Below are positions 26,679-33,843 of a stretch of DNA of 64,000 nucleotides, piece by piece. The translations under genes were made by a program, and so were the position numbers. The stretch lies in contig OZ253666.1 in the NCBI GenBank assembly GCA_965263305.1, positions 2,914,001 through 2,978,000 of the forward strand. Reading direction: 5' to 3'. Position 1 is the stretch's first letter; every line of letters starts with the position of its first letter. The DNA is from MED-G105 sp965263305 (GTDB lineage Bacteria > Pseudomonadota > Alphaproteobacteria > Caulobacterales > Parvularculaceae). A model generated the notes under the pieces. It was not told the DNA's origin. It did not search any database and was given only the letters and a program-made list of their open reading frames with translations.

Positions 26679-27419
26679 AACATCCCGTAGTAACGAAATA
26701 TTAAGGCGTTGTGAATTGTCCAATGACGCCGATCACAAAGGTGACCTCAATTATCGGACATCTCTTGTTTTCCTGAAAATTCATTGGCTATTGTCCGGAT
26801 CATATAATTCGACGCGAAACCTTAGGGCGAACTATATGGGTGCTTGTAGTCTGTGAAAATCACCATCGCTATATTTGGTGACATAGATATCTGCGTCACG
26901 CAGGCTGATTAAAGCGGGACTCCTTTTTTCCGAGCATGGGGCCGGGGCGGGGTCTAGGGAAGTTAATGGGACCCAAAGCGGAATCAATCGACCGTCAAAT
27001 GGGCATTCAGATTGCCGCGAAGTTATCCCCAGCATAACGGTTTGATGGTTCAATCAATTCTGGAATGCCGACGCTAACAACCGGCTCCGCGCAACCAAAG
27101 AGCTACCAACGACGTAAGGTTCCTCGCCGCCGATAAGACACGCCTCCCACCGCGATGAGGTCTTCACGATGAGAAACAGAAGCCGCCGCCATGTTGTCGC
27201 GTCGCCGTTCAGTCACAGCCTAATGTTGCACGATTGAAATCACCTTTTAACGCCGACGAAATCCAGCGCGTAAGCGGTTGTGCGCGATAAGAAGTCACCC
27301 TGGTGATTTTTTGGGACTTTTGGTGATTTCCCCCAAACAAAATATTTCTAGTGGTAGCACAGTGGTAGCACGGCAATAATTAGGCTGTCGTCAAAATAAT
27401 GCTAAGTGATTGATATCAT
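26679..27419. other. Chromosomal flank of the island, no gene seen (741 bp)
   Basis: No convincing ORF. Near the island it holds short repeats: TGGTGATTT at 27301 and 27321, its reverse complement at 27236-27244, and a tandem GTGGTAGCAC at 27351 and 27362. These look like recombinase arm sites or debris of an earlier integration beside the tRNA, but that is inference. Confidence 0.45.
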
Positions 27420-27428
27420 TGGCGCACC
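27420..27428. repeat. Left attachment-site core (attL)
   Basis: TGGCGCACC, identical to 56365-56373. The chromosomal bases to its left would have followed the tRNA-Arg 3' end before insertion. Confidence 0.75.
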
Positions 27429-27543
27429 TAGGAGGAGAAAGTTCGAACACCTTGTTCGATATTCTCGCTCAATGGAATCAGGTGCTTAGCGCAATCCAAT
27501 TCCCTGCAAATGCCCCCGAGCGGGACATTTGCGGGGTGGCGCG

Positions 27544-27927
27544 ATGACGACAAAGACACCCCCCTTCTCCCTCAGACTGACTTTTGAAGAACGCGCTAGG
27601 CTTGAAGAGCTGGCTGGCGACATGCCGCTTGGGGCGTATATCCGCCGCAAGGTCTTCGATGGTCAGGGGCTCAAGAAGAAGCGGGCACGGGCGCGGTCGC
27701 GTCGCCCGATCAAGGATGAACAGAAGCTGGCGCAGGTCCTCGCCATGCTTGGGCAGTCGAGGATCGCCAATAATCTTAACCAGCTCGCCAAGATGGCCAA
27801 TCTCGGTACGTTGCCCGTTCTCCCAGATACGGAACGCGACATTCGGCGCGCATGCGCCGACGTGGCGCTGATGCGGCGGGAGCTTCTTCGCGCGCTCGGC
27901 CATCGTACCGATGTGGAGCCGTCATGA
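27544..27927 (+). CDS. MobC-like relaxosome accessory protein
   Basis: 127 aa. N-terminal ribbon-helix-helix (FSLRLTFEERARLEELAGD, then PLGAYIRRKVFDG), followed by a helical part with NNLNQLAKMANLGTL, the usual MobC signature. It would bind oriT and help the relaxase load. ATG 27544 has GGGG upstream. The base before it belongs to a stop codon (TGA 27545-27547) of the frame that continues the integrase in the circular form. Overlaps the relaxase start (ATGA). Confidence 0.85.
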   Translation: MTTKTPPFSLRLTFEERARLEELAGDMPLGAYIRRKVFDGQGLKKKRARARSRRPIKDEQKLAQVLAMLGQSRIANNLNQLAKMANLGTLPVLPDTERDIRRACADVALMRRELLRALGHRTDVEPS

Positions 27928-29351
27928 TCCTGAAAGGATCACAACGAAGCGGCGCAAAGCAGCTCGGGCTGCATCTCCTCAAGACCGAAGAAAACGAGCA
28001 AGTGGAGCTGCACGATATTCGCGGCTTCATGTCCGATGATGTCGTCGGCGCGCTCCGCGAAGCCGAAGCAATCGCCAAAGGCACAAAGTGCCGACAGTTC
28101 ATGTTTTCGGTGTCTCTGAACCCGCCAGAGAACGAGCGTGTCCACGTTCGGACCTTCGAAAAAGCGCTGGAAGCCATCGAGGAGACGAACGGCCTGACGG
28201 GCCAGCCGCGCGTCGTCATCTTCCACGAGAAGGAAGGGCGGCGGCACTGTCATGCGGTATGGAGTCGGATCGATCCTGAGACGATGACCGCCAAGCCGAT
28301 GTCGTTCTACAAGAACAAGCTGCGGGAGGTCTCGCGTCAGCTCTATCTTGAGAATGGCTGGCAGATGCCGCGCGGTCTGATCGATCCGAAAGACCGCGAT
28401 CCCCGCAACTTCTCACTTGATGAATGGCAGCAGGCCAAGCGGATCGGTCGGCATGCGGGCGAATTGAAAGAACTGATACAGGAAGCCTGGGCGACTTCGG
28501 ACTCAGCTCGCACGTTCGCGCACGCTCTTGAAGAACGCGGCTTCTATCTGGCGCGCGGGGATCGCCGCGGCCATGTGGCTGTCACCTTCGAAGGTGAAGT
28601 CATTTCGATCTCACGGGCGACGGGCAAGAAAGCGAAAGAGCTGCACGCCCGTCTTGGAAAGCCCGACGCATTGAACAGCGTTGAAGAGACCCGCAAGCGC
28701 ATTGCTGAAGAAATTCTCCCGCGCATCAAATCGCATGTCGATGAAGCGCGCGCGTCCGCCCGTGCCGAACTCGATCAACTGAATGCGCGCCGCGTGGAGA
28801 TGGCGAAGGCGCATGCCGTGGAACGCGCCAAGCTGGATGCAGGCCAGAAGGCGCGATTTGAAGCTGAGGCCCGCACAAGAGCGGATCGCTTCCGCAAGGG
28901 CATGATGGGCCTGTGGGATCGTCTCACAGGCAAGCGGGCACAGCTCGAAAAACAGAACCAGCTTGAAGTAATGTGGGCGCTTCGCCGCGATCAGGATCAG
29001 CGGCAAATGACGATCAACGCGCAACTGCGCGAGCGCGGCGAACTGCAACAGGAAATAAATGCTGCGCGCACCAAACATGCCCAAGCCTTGCGCGCCCTGC
29101 ATCACGATGCTGCCAACTATCGCCTGATGCGTCGTGGTGAAGAGCCCAAGGCAAAGACCGCCTTCGAGCGCTTGGACACGCTGCGGGCCGAACAGAAAAA
29201 GCAGCCCGAGCGTCCACGCTTCGACAAGCTCAAAGAGCGCAAGTCAGAGCGTCAGACGCGTTCCACCACGTCGGCGCAAGATCGCCTGCGCAAACTGCGC
29301 GAGCAAAAAAGAGAAGGACCGTCCTATGACGGTCCTGATCTCGACCGATAG
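27924..29351 (+). CDS. Relaxase / mobilization nuclease
   Basis: 475 aa. The N-terminal HUH nuclease domain carries FHEKEGRRHCHAVWSRID (His101, His108, His110), the metal-binding motif of MobA/VirD2-like relaxases. No tyrosine lies in residues 1-66, where a MOB_P relaxase would have its nucleophile; His17 (GLHLLK) and His30 are candidates. The C-terminal half is charged, coiled-coil and basic, as expected for DNA-handling domains. It would nick oriT and pilot the strand into the recipient. ATG overlaps the MobC stop. Confidence 0.9.
   Translation: MILKGSQRSGAKQLGLHLLKTEENEQVELHDIRGFMSDDVVGALREAEAIAKGTKCRQFMFSVSLNPPENERVHVRTFEKALEAIEETNGLTGQPRVVIFHEKEGRRHCHAVWSRIDPETMTAKPMSFYKNKLREVSRQLYLENGWQMPRGLIDPKDRDPRNFSLDEWQQAKRIGRHAGELKELIQEAWATSDSARTFAHALEERGFYLARGDRRGHVAVTFEGEVISISRATGKKAKELHARLGKPDALNSVEETRKRIAEEILPRIKSHVDEARASARAELDQLNARRVEMAKAHAVERAKLDAGQKARFEAEARTRADRFRKGMMGLWDRLTGKRAQLEKQNQLEVMWALRRDQDQRQMTINAQLRERGELQQEINAARTKHAQALRALHHDAANYRLMRRGEEPKAKTAFERLDTLRAEQKKQPERPRFDKLKERKSERQTRSTTSAQDRLRKLREQKREGPSYDGPDLDR
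29315..29336 (-). terminator. Rho-independent terminator for the minus-strand pair, inside the relaxase 3' end
   Basis: AGGACCGTC-ATAG-GACGGTCCT (minus strand, 9-bp stem), followed by TTCTCTTTTTT. It serves transcripts from 29887 to 29358 and lies within the last codons of the relaxase gene. Confidence 0.65.
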
Positions 29352-29357
29352 AAATCG

Positions 29358-29642
29358 CTAGAACAATGAAAGCTGACGCGCGGCTTCTTCGCGCTTCTTC
29401 CATTGCGGGGTCTGCGCTTCGTGCTCAAGCCACGCGAGCACGTAGGCAACGGCCCCGCCATATTCGTCCGTGACATCGCTGTGCAGATAGTGGGAGCGAT
29501 AGCCTGTCTCGGTGATGGGGATTATCCCATCGCCGATGACGTTGACTTCGATGTGGTCGAACTCCGACCACTGATGCCGATGATAGCTTATGCTTATCGC
29601 GACGCCGCGCCAGTCGATCTGACTGGTGACTGGGGCGCTCAT
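29358..29642 (-). CDS. Conserved small protein of mobile elements, unknown function
   Basis: 94 aa (starts MSAPVTSQIDWRGVAISISY; ends ARQLSLF). Beta-rich N-terminal half and a helical C-terminus; no family name recognised. Start overlaps the stop of the upstream small gene (ATGA), so both belong to a two-gene unit with its own terminator. Confidence 0.7.
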   Translation of the reverse strand: MSAPVTSQIDWRGVAISISYHRHQWSEFDHIEVNVIGDGIIPITETGYRSHYLHSDVTDEYGGAVAYVLAWLEHEAQTPQWKKREEAARQLSLF

Positions 29643-29887
29643 GAGCGCCCCGCGTCGTTTGCAGGCGAAGCCGTGTCTTCCAGCGGCTCGCGCAAGACGA
29701 TGCGACCGCCGACAGGCAGGGATTCGAGCTGAAGTGTGTAGCCTTTGGCGTCCTTGTGCATCCAGGCTGCGCCGACTTTATTCCAGAAGGATTTGTCGCC
29801 TTTCTGGGTGACGTGCCACGCCAGAAACTCCGGTGCGCGGAACTCGCGTGTGCGCTCTTGCGCGGTTTGGGTGTTGTTGCGTGCCAT
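29639..29887 (-). CDS. Small conserved protein of mobile elements, unknown function
   Basis: 82 aa containing FWNKVGAAWMHKDAKGYTLQ and LPVGGRIVLREP, a pattern I associate with accessory genes of alphaproteobacterial conjugative elements but cannot name. SD AAGGAG lies seven bases before ATG 29887. The 371 bp upstream (29888-30258) hold a GAAA-capped stem-loop at 30203-30218 and the hairpin at 30232-30253, but no gene. Confidence 0.7.
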   Translation of the reverse strand: MARNNTQTAQERTREFRAPEFLAWHVTQKGDKSFWNKVGAAWMHKDAKGYTLQLESLPVGGRIVLREPLEDTASPANDAGRS

Positions 29888-30231
29888 GATTGATCTCCTT
29901 TGTTCGGGTTGGCTTGCTAACGCCCCCCGACAAGACCGAAGGCAAAGGATCGCCGCGTCATGTCCAACACGGGTGAGGCCACCGCCGAACTGGTGCGGGC
30001 AGGATATTGATGCGCGATCCGCGTTCGGTCAGGGGAAAGGCGAATTGCTGCAAGCCGTGCGCGGGCAAAGGTCCGTTCATGCTGCGCTAACTCCCAACAC
30101 CGAATGCCTGTTCACGCGTTCCTCAGCGCCACCTTCCGATAGATTTCTAGTGCGTTACCCCGATCCATCAGCGCCTTCACTGGGCCTTGGATGATGTGTG
30201 CGAGGGCCGAAAGGCCCTGAACGGTTCGGGG

Positions 30232-30253
30232 CCTCCTGACAATCAACAGGAGG
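30232..30253 (+). promoter_or_regulatory. Hairpin that sequesters the Shine-Dalgarno sequence
   Basis: CCTCCTG-ACAATCAA-CAGGAGG: the right arm is the ribosome-binding site (AGGAGG) of the gene starting at 30259. In RNA the SD would be paired with a perfect 7-bp anti-SD arm. A second stem-loop (AGGGCC-GAAA-GGCCCT, 30203-30218) lies just upstream. Translation may depend on temperature, a ligand or an upstream event. Confidence 0.55.
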
Positions 30254-30258
30254 TGACG

Positions 30259-30438
30259 ATGAGACTTATCACACGCTTCGATGCAGCATCGCGCAGCACA
30301 GCCGAACTGCATGCCCTCTTACGCGAGGCTTTCAACGCCTTTGCTTCCGCTCCTCGCGGATCGATTGAACGCAGCAATGCTCTTGCTTCGCTGCACAATA
30401 TCGAGGCCGAACTGGCGGTCCGCCCGCCAGGTCTATGA
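30259..30438 (+). CDS. Small helical protein, unknown function
   Basis: 59 aa: starts MRLITRFDAASRSTAELHAL and includes REAFNAF and a helical tail. Such short proteins are common between mobilization genes and ardC in related elements; function unknown. It has a strong AGGAGG site (in a hairpin) and is followed at once by a strong terminator, so it forms a one-gene unit convergent with ardC. Confidence 0.7.
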   Translation: MRLITRFDAASRSTAELHALLREAFNAFASAPRGSIERSNALASLHNIEAELAVRPPGL

Positions 30439-30447
30439 GGCCATCAA

Positions 30448-30480
30448 CGCGGCTGGCCAGAAGGCCAGCCGCGAATTTTT
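30448..30480 (+). terminator. Strong Rho-independent terminator
   Basis: CGCGGCTGGCC-AGAA-GGCCAGCCGCG (11-bp perfect stem), followed by AATTTTT on the plus strand. It ends the small gene at 30259-30438. Confidence 0.88.
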
Positions 30481-30488
30481 CCCGATGA

Positions 30489-31388
30489 TCACGCGACGTT
30501 GCTCACTTCTTCGATGACAGGCTGAAGCCCATGCAGGAAATCGGCGGCACGCTGGGCATGAGCGGCGGCGCTGAATATCGCGCGTTTGTCGTTTTGCAGG
30601 ACCTTGAGCCAGCTCTGAATATAGGCCGCATGATCGGCGCGCGGTACGGGCGCGAGTTCAAGGTCAGCGCATAGAAATGCTGCACCAAGTTCGGCGACAA
30701 GCTCTTCGCGCGCATAGCCTTCATCGCCCCAACGCTTGCGCCCGAATTCGCGGTCAAGGCGCATGGGGTGCTTTGTCCAGTGAGTCAGCTCATGCGCCAA
30801 GGTTGCGTAGTAGGCTTCGGGACTCCTGAAGGTCTCGAAGTACGGCATTTGCACATGATCACTGCCGCTGCTGTAGTGGGCAGAGTTGCCGCCGTGCCGA
30901 ATGTCCGCGCCCGTGCTCGCAAAAAACTCTTCAGCATGCTGAATGCGGCGCGCGGGATTGATGATCGCTTTCGGCTTGGTGTAGTAGTGCTCGGGCAAGC
31001 CCTCAATCTGCTCGACGTTGAAAACGCTGTATCCCTTCATAAAGGGAATCTTGCGCTCCTCCTCGCTTCCGTCATCCTGCTCTTCGGTTTTGGTGATCGT
31101 GTTCGCATAGACAACCAGATTGCCGCGCTCGCCTTTCTTCACGTGTGCGCCTTGTTCCTTCGCCTGTTTGAAGGTCATCCAGTACGGTGAGAGATAGCCC
31201 GCCTCGATGCTAGCTCCCCAAAGCATCAGGATATTGATGCCGCTATAAGGCACGCCGTTATGACGCAGTGGCTTGGTGATCTTGCCTTCCATGTTGCCCG
31301 CGCTCCATGGCTTCAGCCATGTCAGCTCGCCTTGCTCAAGGTCGGCAATGATCTTGTTGGTAACCCTTTCATAAATGTCGGTTTTCAT
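30489..31388 (-). CDS. ardC: ArdC-type antirestriction / zinc metallopeptidase-like protein
   Basis: 299 aa from ATG 31388 (GGGGG SD at seven bases). The N-terminal ssDNA-binding domain (DIYERVTNKIIADLEQGELT, then PLRHNGVPYSGINILML) is followed by a zincin-like C-terminal domain with HELTH (199-203) and a downstream Glu (ELVAELGAAF). ArdC proteins bind single-stranded DNA and protect incoming conjugative DNA from restriction. Its presence beside DISARM suggests protection of the element during transfer. An upstream in-frame extension to 31523 has no family character. Confidence 0.88.
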   Translation of the reverse strand: MKTDIYERVTNKIIADLEQGELTWLKPWSAGNMEGKITKPLRHNGVPYSGINILMLWGASIEAGYLSPYWMTFKQAKEQGAHVKKGERGNLVVYANTITKTEEQDDGSEEERKIPFMKGYSVFNVEQIEGLPEHYYTKPKAIINPARRIQHAEEFFASTGADIRHGGNSAHYSSGSDHVQMPYFETFRSPEAYYATLAHELTHWTKHPMRLDREFGRKRWGDEGYAREELVAELGAAFLCADLELAPVPRADHAAYIQSWLKVLQNDKRAIFSAAAHAQRAADFLHGLQPVIEEVSNVA

Positions 31389-31713
31389 CTGCATCCCCCT
31401 TTCTTGGGTAGTCGGTTGCGCATGCAACCGGACTAGGCCCGCGCCAATGAGCGGGGGGACGGCCGTCCAGACCGAAGGCCATGGAAGAGGTGCGGGCGCA
31501 GGCGCAGCCGAGCCACGGGCCATGGCTTTCGCCCGAAGCCATAGCGAAGGGCTTGGTCTTGACGGAGGACGGGGCCGCAGGCCCTCGAAACGAAAAGGGA
31601 GAGGTCAGCCCGCGAGGGCTGTCAGATGGTGCGCAAGGGATCGAAGCCGAATGGCCGAGACAGCTTGCTGGCTCGGTTCACGAGAGCCCGATCCGTGCGG
31701 ATGCGTAAAGAAC
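31389..31713. other. GC-rich non-coding region with stem-loops upstream of ardC
   Basis: Contains four inverted repeats: CGGTTGC-GCAT-GCAACCG (31413-31430), ATGGCTT-TCGCCCG-AAGCCAT (31522-31542), GGGCC-GCA-GGCCC (31572-31584) and CAGCCC-GCGA-GGGCTG (31606-31621). The first is 25 bp upstream of the ardC start and may be its operator. The cluster is also a candidate for an origin of transfer or replication. Reading frames across it look like translated stem-loops, not proteins. Confidence 0.5.
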
Positions 31714-32907
31714 TTAGATTCGTTGGGCTTTGATTGCAGCAAACTTGGTCGCGTCTTGGACTTCCTCAACAAGACGCTCAACCCATTTCTCTGAATAAGT
31801 GTAATCGTTGTGGGTCGCGTGAAAAATACAGTAGTCCTTGTTTGTATTTTCTGGCTGCGCCGCATTTCCACGTGGGCGTACGTTATGAAGCAACCACGCT
31901 TGCGTATGGTTATGGGATGTAAATCGTGCGCCTGACCTTTCCGCGACCAATTCAACAACGTGCGACGGTTTATGGGGGTATAGGTGATCCGCCGCTTTGT
32001 ACTGAACAAGCACGTTTCGAATTTCTTTTCCCTCAGCGGATTCTGGACGAACAAATTCGATATGTGATCGGCTTTTTGAAGCCGCATCCATCGTATAAAT
32101 AACGCGAAACTGATACTCTAAATCTGCAACCTGTTCCTCGGTCAGGCCATCCACGAGCCGCGCGTCCAAAGCATCAATCCCAGCAGGGATCTCGTATCGA
32201 TTTACTGTGGCCAGTTGCTCTAGATTCATTCGAGAAAATTGCAAAGCGAACGAAAGATCGTGAGATAATGATAGCTGATCACCATAGAGTTCGCAGAGAA
32301 CCTTATCAAAGTTAAGGCAGCACGCCTGAAACAGCCCTTGCCACTTCGCATCAGCCCTTCCGAGCAACTTGTGCTCAACTTCGTCTCGAATAATTTTTAG
32401 AGCCCGTAGATTTTGCTTCATTCCCGAAGTCAGCGGACTGTCTTGCTTCTCCACCATCTGACTAAGGAGTAGCGACCTGCCGTCATCCCCGACGATTGGC
32501 GTCCCCTTTCGTTCATAAAATTCATGTAGGAGGTAAGTCCATGCGATATTGGCAAGTACGGAAAAAACTTCGGTTTTGAATTTCAAGGCGGGGCTGTTAA
32601 ATATTTGGACAGCAAGTGTCATCGCCTCGCGTGCGCGAATAAGTCGTTCATCGTCATAAAGATTTAGACCAGAACGAGGGTCGTAGGACTCTTTCTTCTT
32701 GATGAAAAATTCAACCTCATCATCAGAAGCAGACCTTTGTCGCGCATCCTGCTTTACCCCGGTTATTCGGGCACTGTTTATTGTCGCCGAGCGTCCCGTG
32801 TTGACTAAAGCTTGGATATCTTGGTTACGCCAACCTTTGGACAGAAGCGCCTTTACAATTTTCTTCTCGTGTGCGGTGAGTGCACCTTGTCGGCTCCGAC
32901 GGACCAT
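31714..32907 (-). CDS. DUF3644-domain protein with N-terminal HTH-like segment
   Basis: 397 aa. The N-terminus resembles a helix-turn-helix (LSKGWRNQDIQALVNTGRSA, about 27-46). The middle (FKTEVFSVLANIAWTYLLHEF to RDEVEHKLLG) matches the pattern of DUF3644, found in defence neighbourhoods. The C-terminal part includes HNHTQAWLLHNVRPRG. It lies 162 bp after drmC on the same strand, so it may ride on the DISARM transcript. Function unknown. Lower GC than the neighbouring drm genes suggests a separate origin. Confidence 0.7.
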   Translation of the reverse strand: MVRRSRQGALTAHEKKIVKALLSKGWRNQDIQALVNTGRSATINSARITGVKQDARQRSASDDEVEFFIKKKESYDPRSGLNLYDDERLIRAREAMTLAVQIFNSPALKFKTEVFSVLANIAWTYLLHEFYERKGTPIVGDDGRSLLLSQMVEKQDSPLTSGMKQNLRALKIIRDEVEHKLLGRADAKWQGLFQACCLNFDKVLCELYGDQLSLSHDLSFALQFSRMNLEQLATVNRYEIPAGIDALDARLVDGLTEEQVADLEYQFRVIYTMDAASKSRSHIEFVRPESAEGKEIRNVLVQYKAADHLYPHKPSHVVELVAERSGARFTSHNHTQAWLLHNVRPRGNAAQPENTNKDYCIFHATHNDYTYSEKWVERLVEEVQDATKFAAIKAQRI

Positions 32908-33069
32908 TAGCTAACTTCTCTATGTTTGTTGTCCTGTTTCATGCGCTTCGCATAGCGCTCTACTAAAGAAATACCACGTCGGCTTATCCCGCAGCGTGCC
33001 GCGTAGGTAATCCTTCCGCGGAACTGAGGGGGCGATCCTTGAGCGTGTATCTTTGCTTACCTTGTCCAT

Positions 33070-33831
33070 CTATGCCTGCGTCAGTTGCTTCGTAGTCACG
33101 AGCGCTTCGAGGTGCCTGTGCAGTTTGGCCGGAAGTGAGCCGCCGTCGACCAAAACGCCAGTCTCCATGTTCTTTTCCATGGCGTGTCCGGTAAGATTGG
33201 CGCTCGATATGAAACACATGCGCTCGTCTGCAACCGCGACCTTGGCGTGCACCTTGCCGCCCGCGAATGCATCCTGCTTGTTCGACCAGAAATAGATTTT
33301 GGCGGCAGGCAAAAGCTTGGTCATCTTGCCAATGACATCGAAAGAAACGCCGCCGCCGTGACCTTCGTCGGATTCCAGAAGCATCGACAGCGATACGCCG
33401 CTATCCATCGACTTGGTTAGTGCGTTGATGATCGCAGAAACCTCATAAGCGACAAAACTCGTAAGGAAGAGCTTTGAGCGAGCGGTTTGAATCACCTGCA
33501 ACAGAGCCTGTTCGGTCTTGCGTGTCGCAACGAGTTCACTGGATGGCCCTGTCCAAATGAGGTCCACCGTCTCTTCGGTCTTCGCTCTGTGATAGGCATG
33601 GCTTGCCCCCAAGAGCATCCCCGCGATTTCAGCAGGTGGAATGTCCATTGGTGCCAGTGCTGCGAGGAAATTCTTGAGGCGGTCTTTCGAGGCTGGTGTT
33701 GTCGCCCACCCGCTTGTGGCGGCCGGTAGTTCTTTGAGAGAATCTGCCTGTACTCTGGAGGCTAACTGGCTGATCTTCGCCGGTGGACTGTTTGCGACTA
33801 GATCGGTGATGGCATCAAGCAGCTCCTGCAT
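33070..33831 (-). CDS. drmC: DISARM protein DrmC (phospholipase D-like)
   Basis: 253 aa with one HKD-type motif, HAKVAVAD (HxKx4D), followed by SSANLTG, as in single-domain PLD nucleases; the N-terminal ~100 residues are helical. In DISARM, DrmC is the PLD-family component and is dispensable in some tested systems. The gene starts 12 bp after the drmB stop and closes the core DISARM operon. Confidence 0.88.
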   Translation of the reverse strand: MQELLDAITDLVANSPPAKISQLASRVQADSLKELPAATSGWATTPASKDRLKNFLAALAPMDIPPAEIAGMLLGASHAYHRAKTEETVDLIWTGPSSELVATRKTEQALLQVIQTARSKLFLTSFVAYEVSAIINALTKSMDSGVSLSMLLESDEGHGGGVSFDVIGKMTKLLPAAKIYFWSNKQDAFAGGKVHAKVAVADERMCFISSANLTGHAMEKNMETGVLVDGGSLPAKLHRHLEALVTTKQLTQA

Positions 33832-33843
33832 TGCGTCCCCCGG

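Noticed and set aside
27420..27460. tRNA-like piece at the left end (TGGCGCACC and GTTCGAAC)
   Set aside because: Only the 9-bp core matches the tRNA; the supposed T-stem does not pair, and the bases fit the continuation of the integrase frame instead.
31375..31794. Plus-strand frames (139 and 75 codons) across the region upstream of ardC
   Set aside because: They run through GC-rich inverted repeats and into the antisense of the DUF3644 gene; composition is not protein-like.
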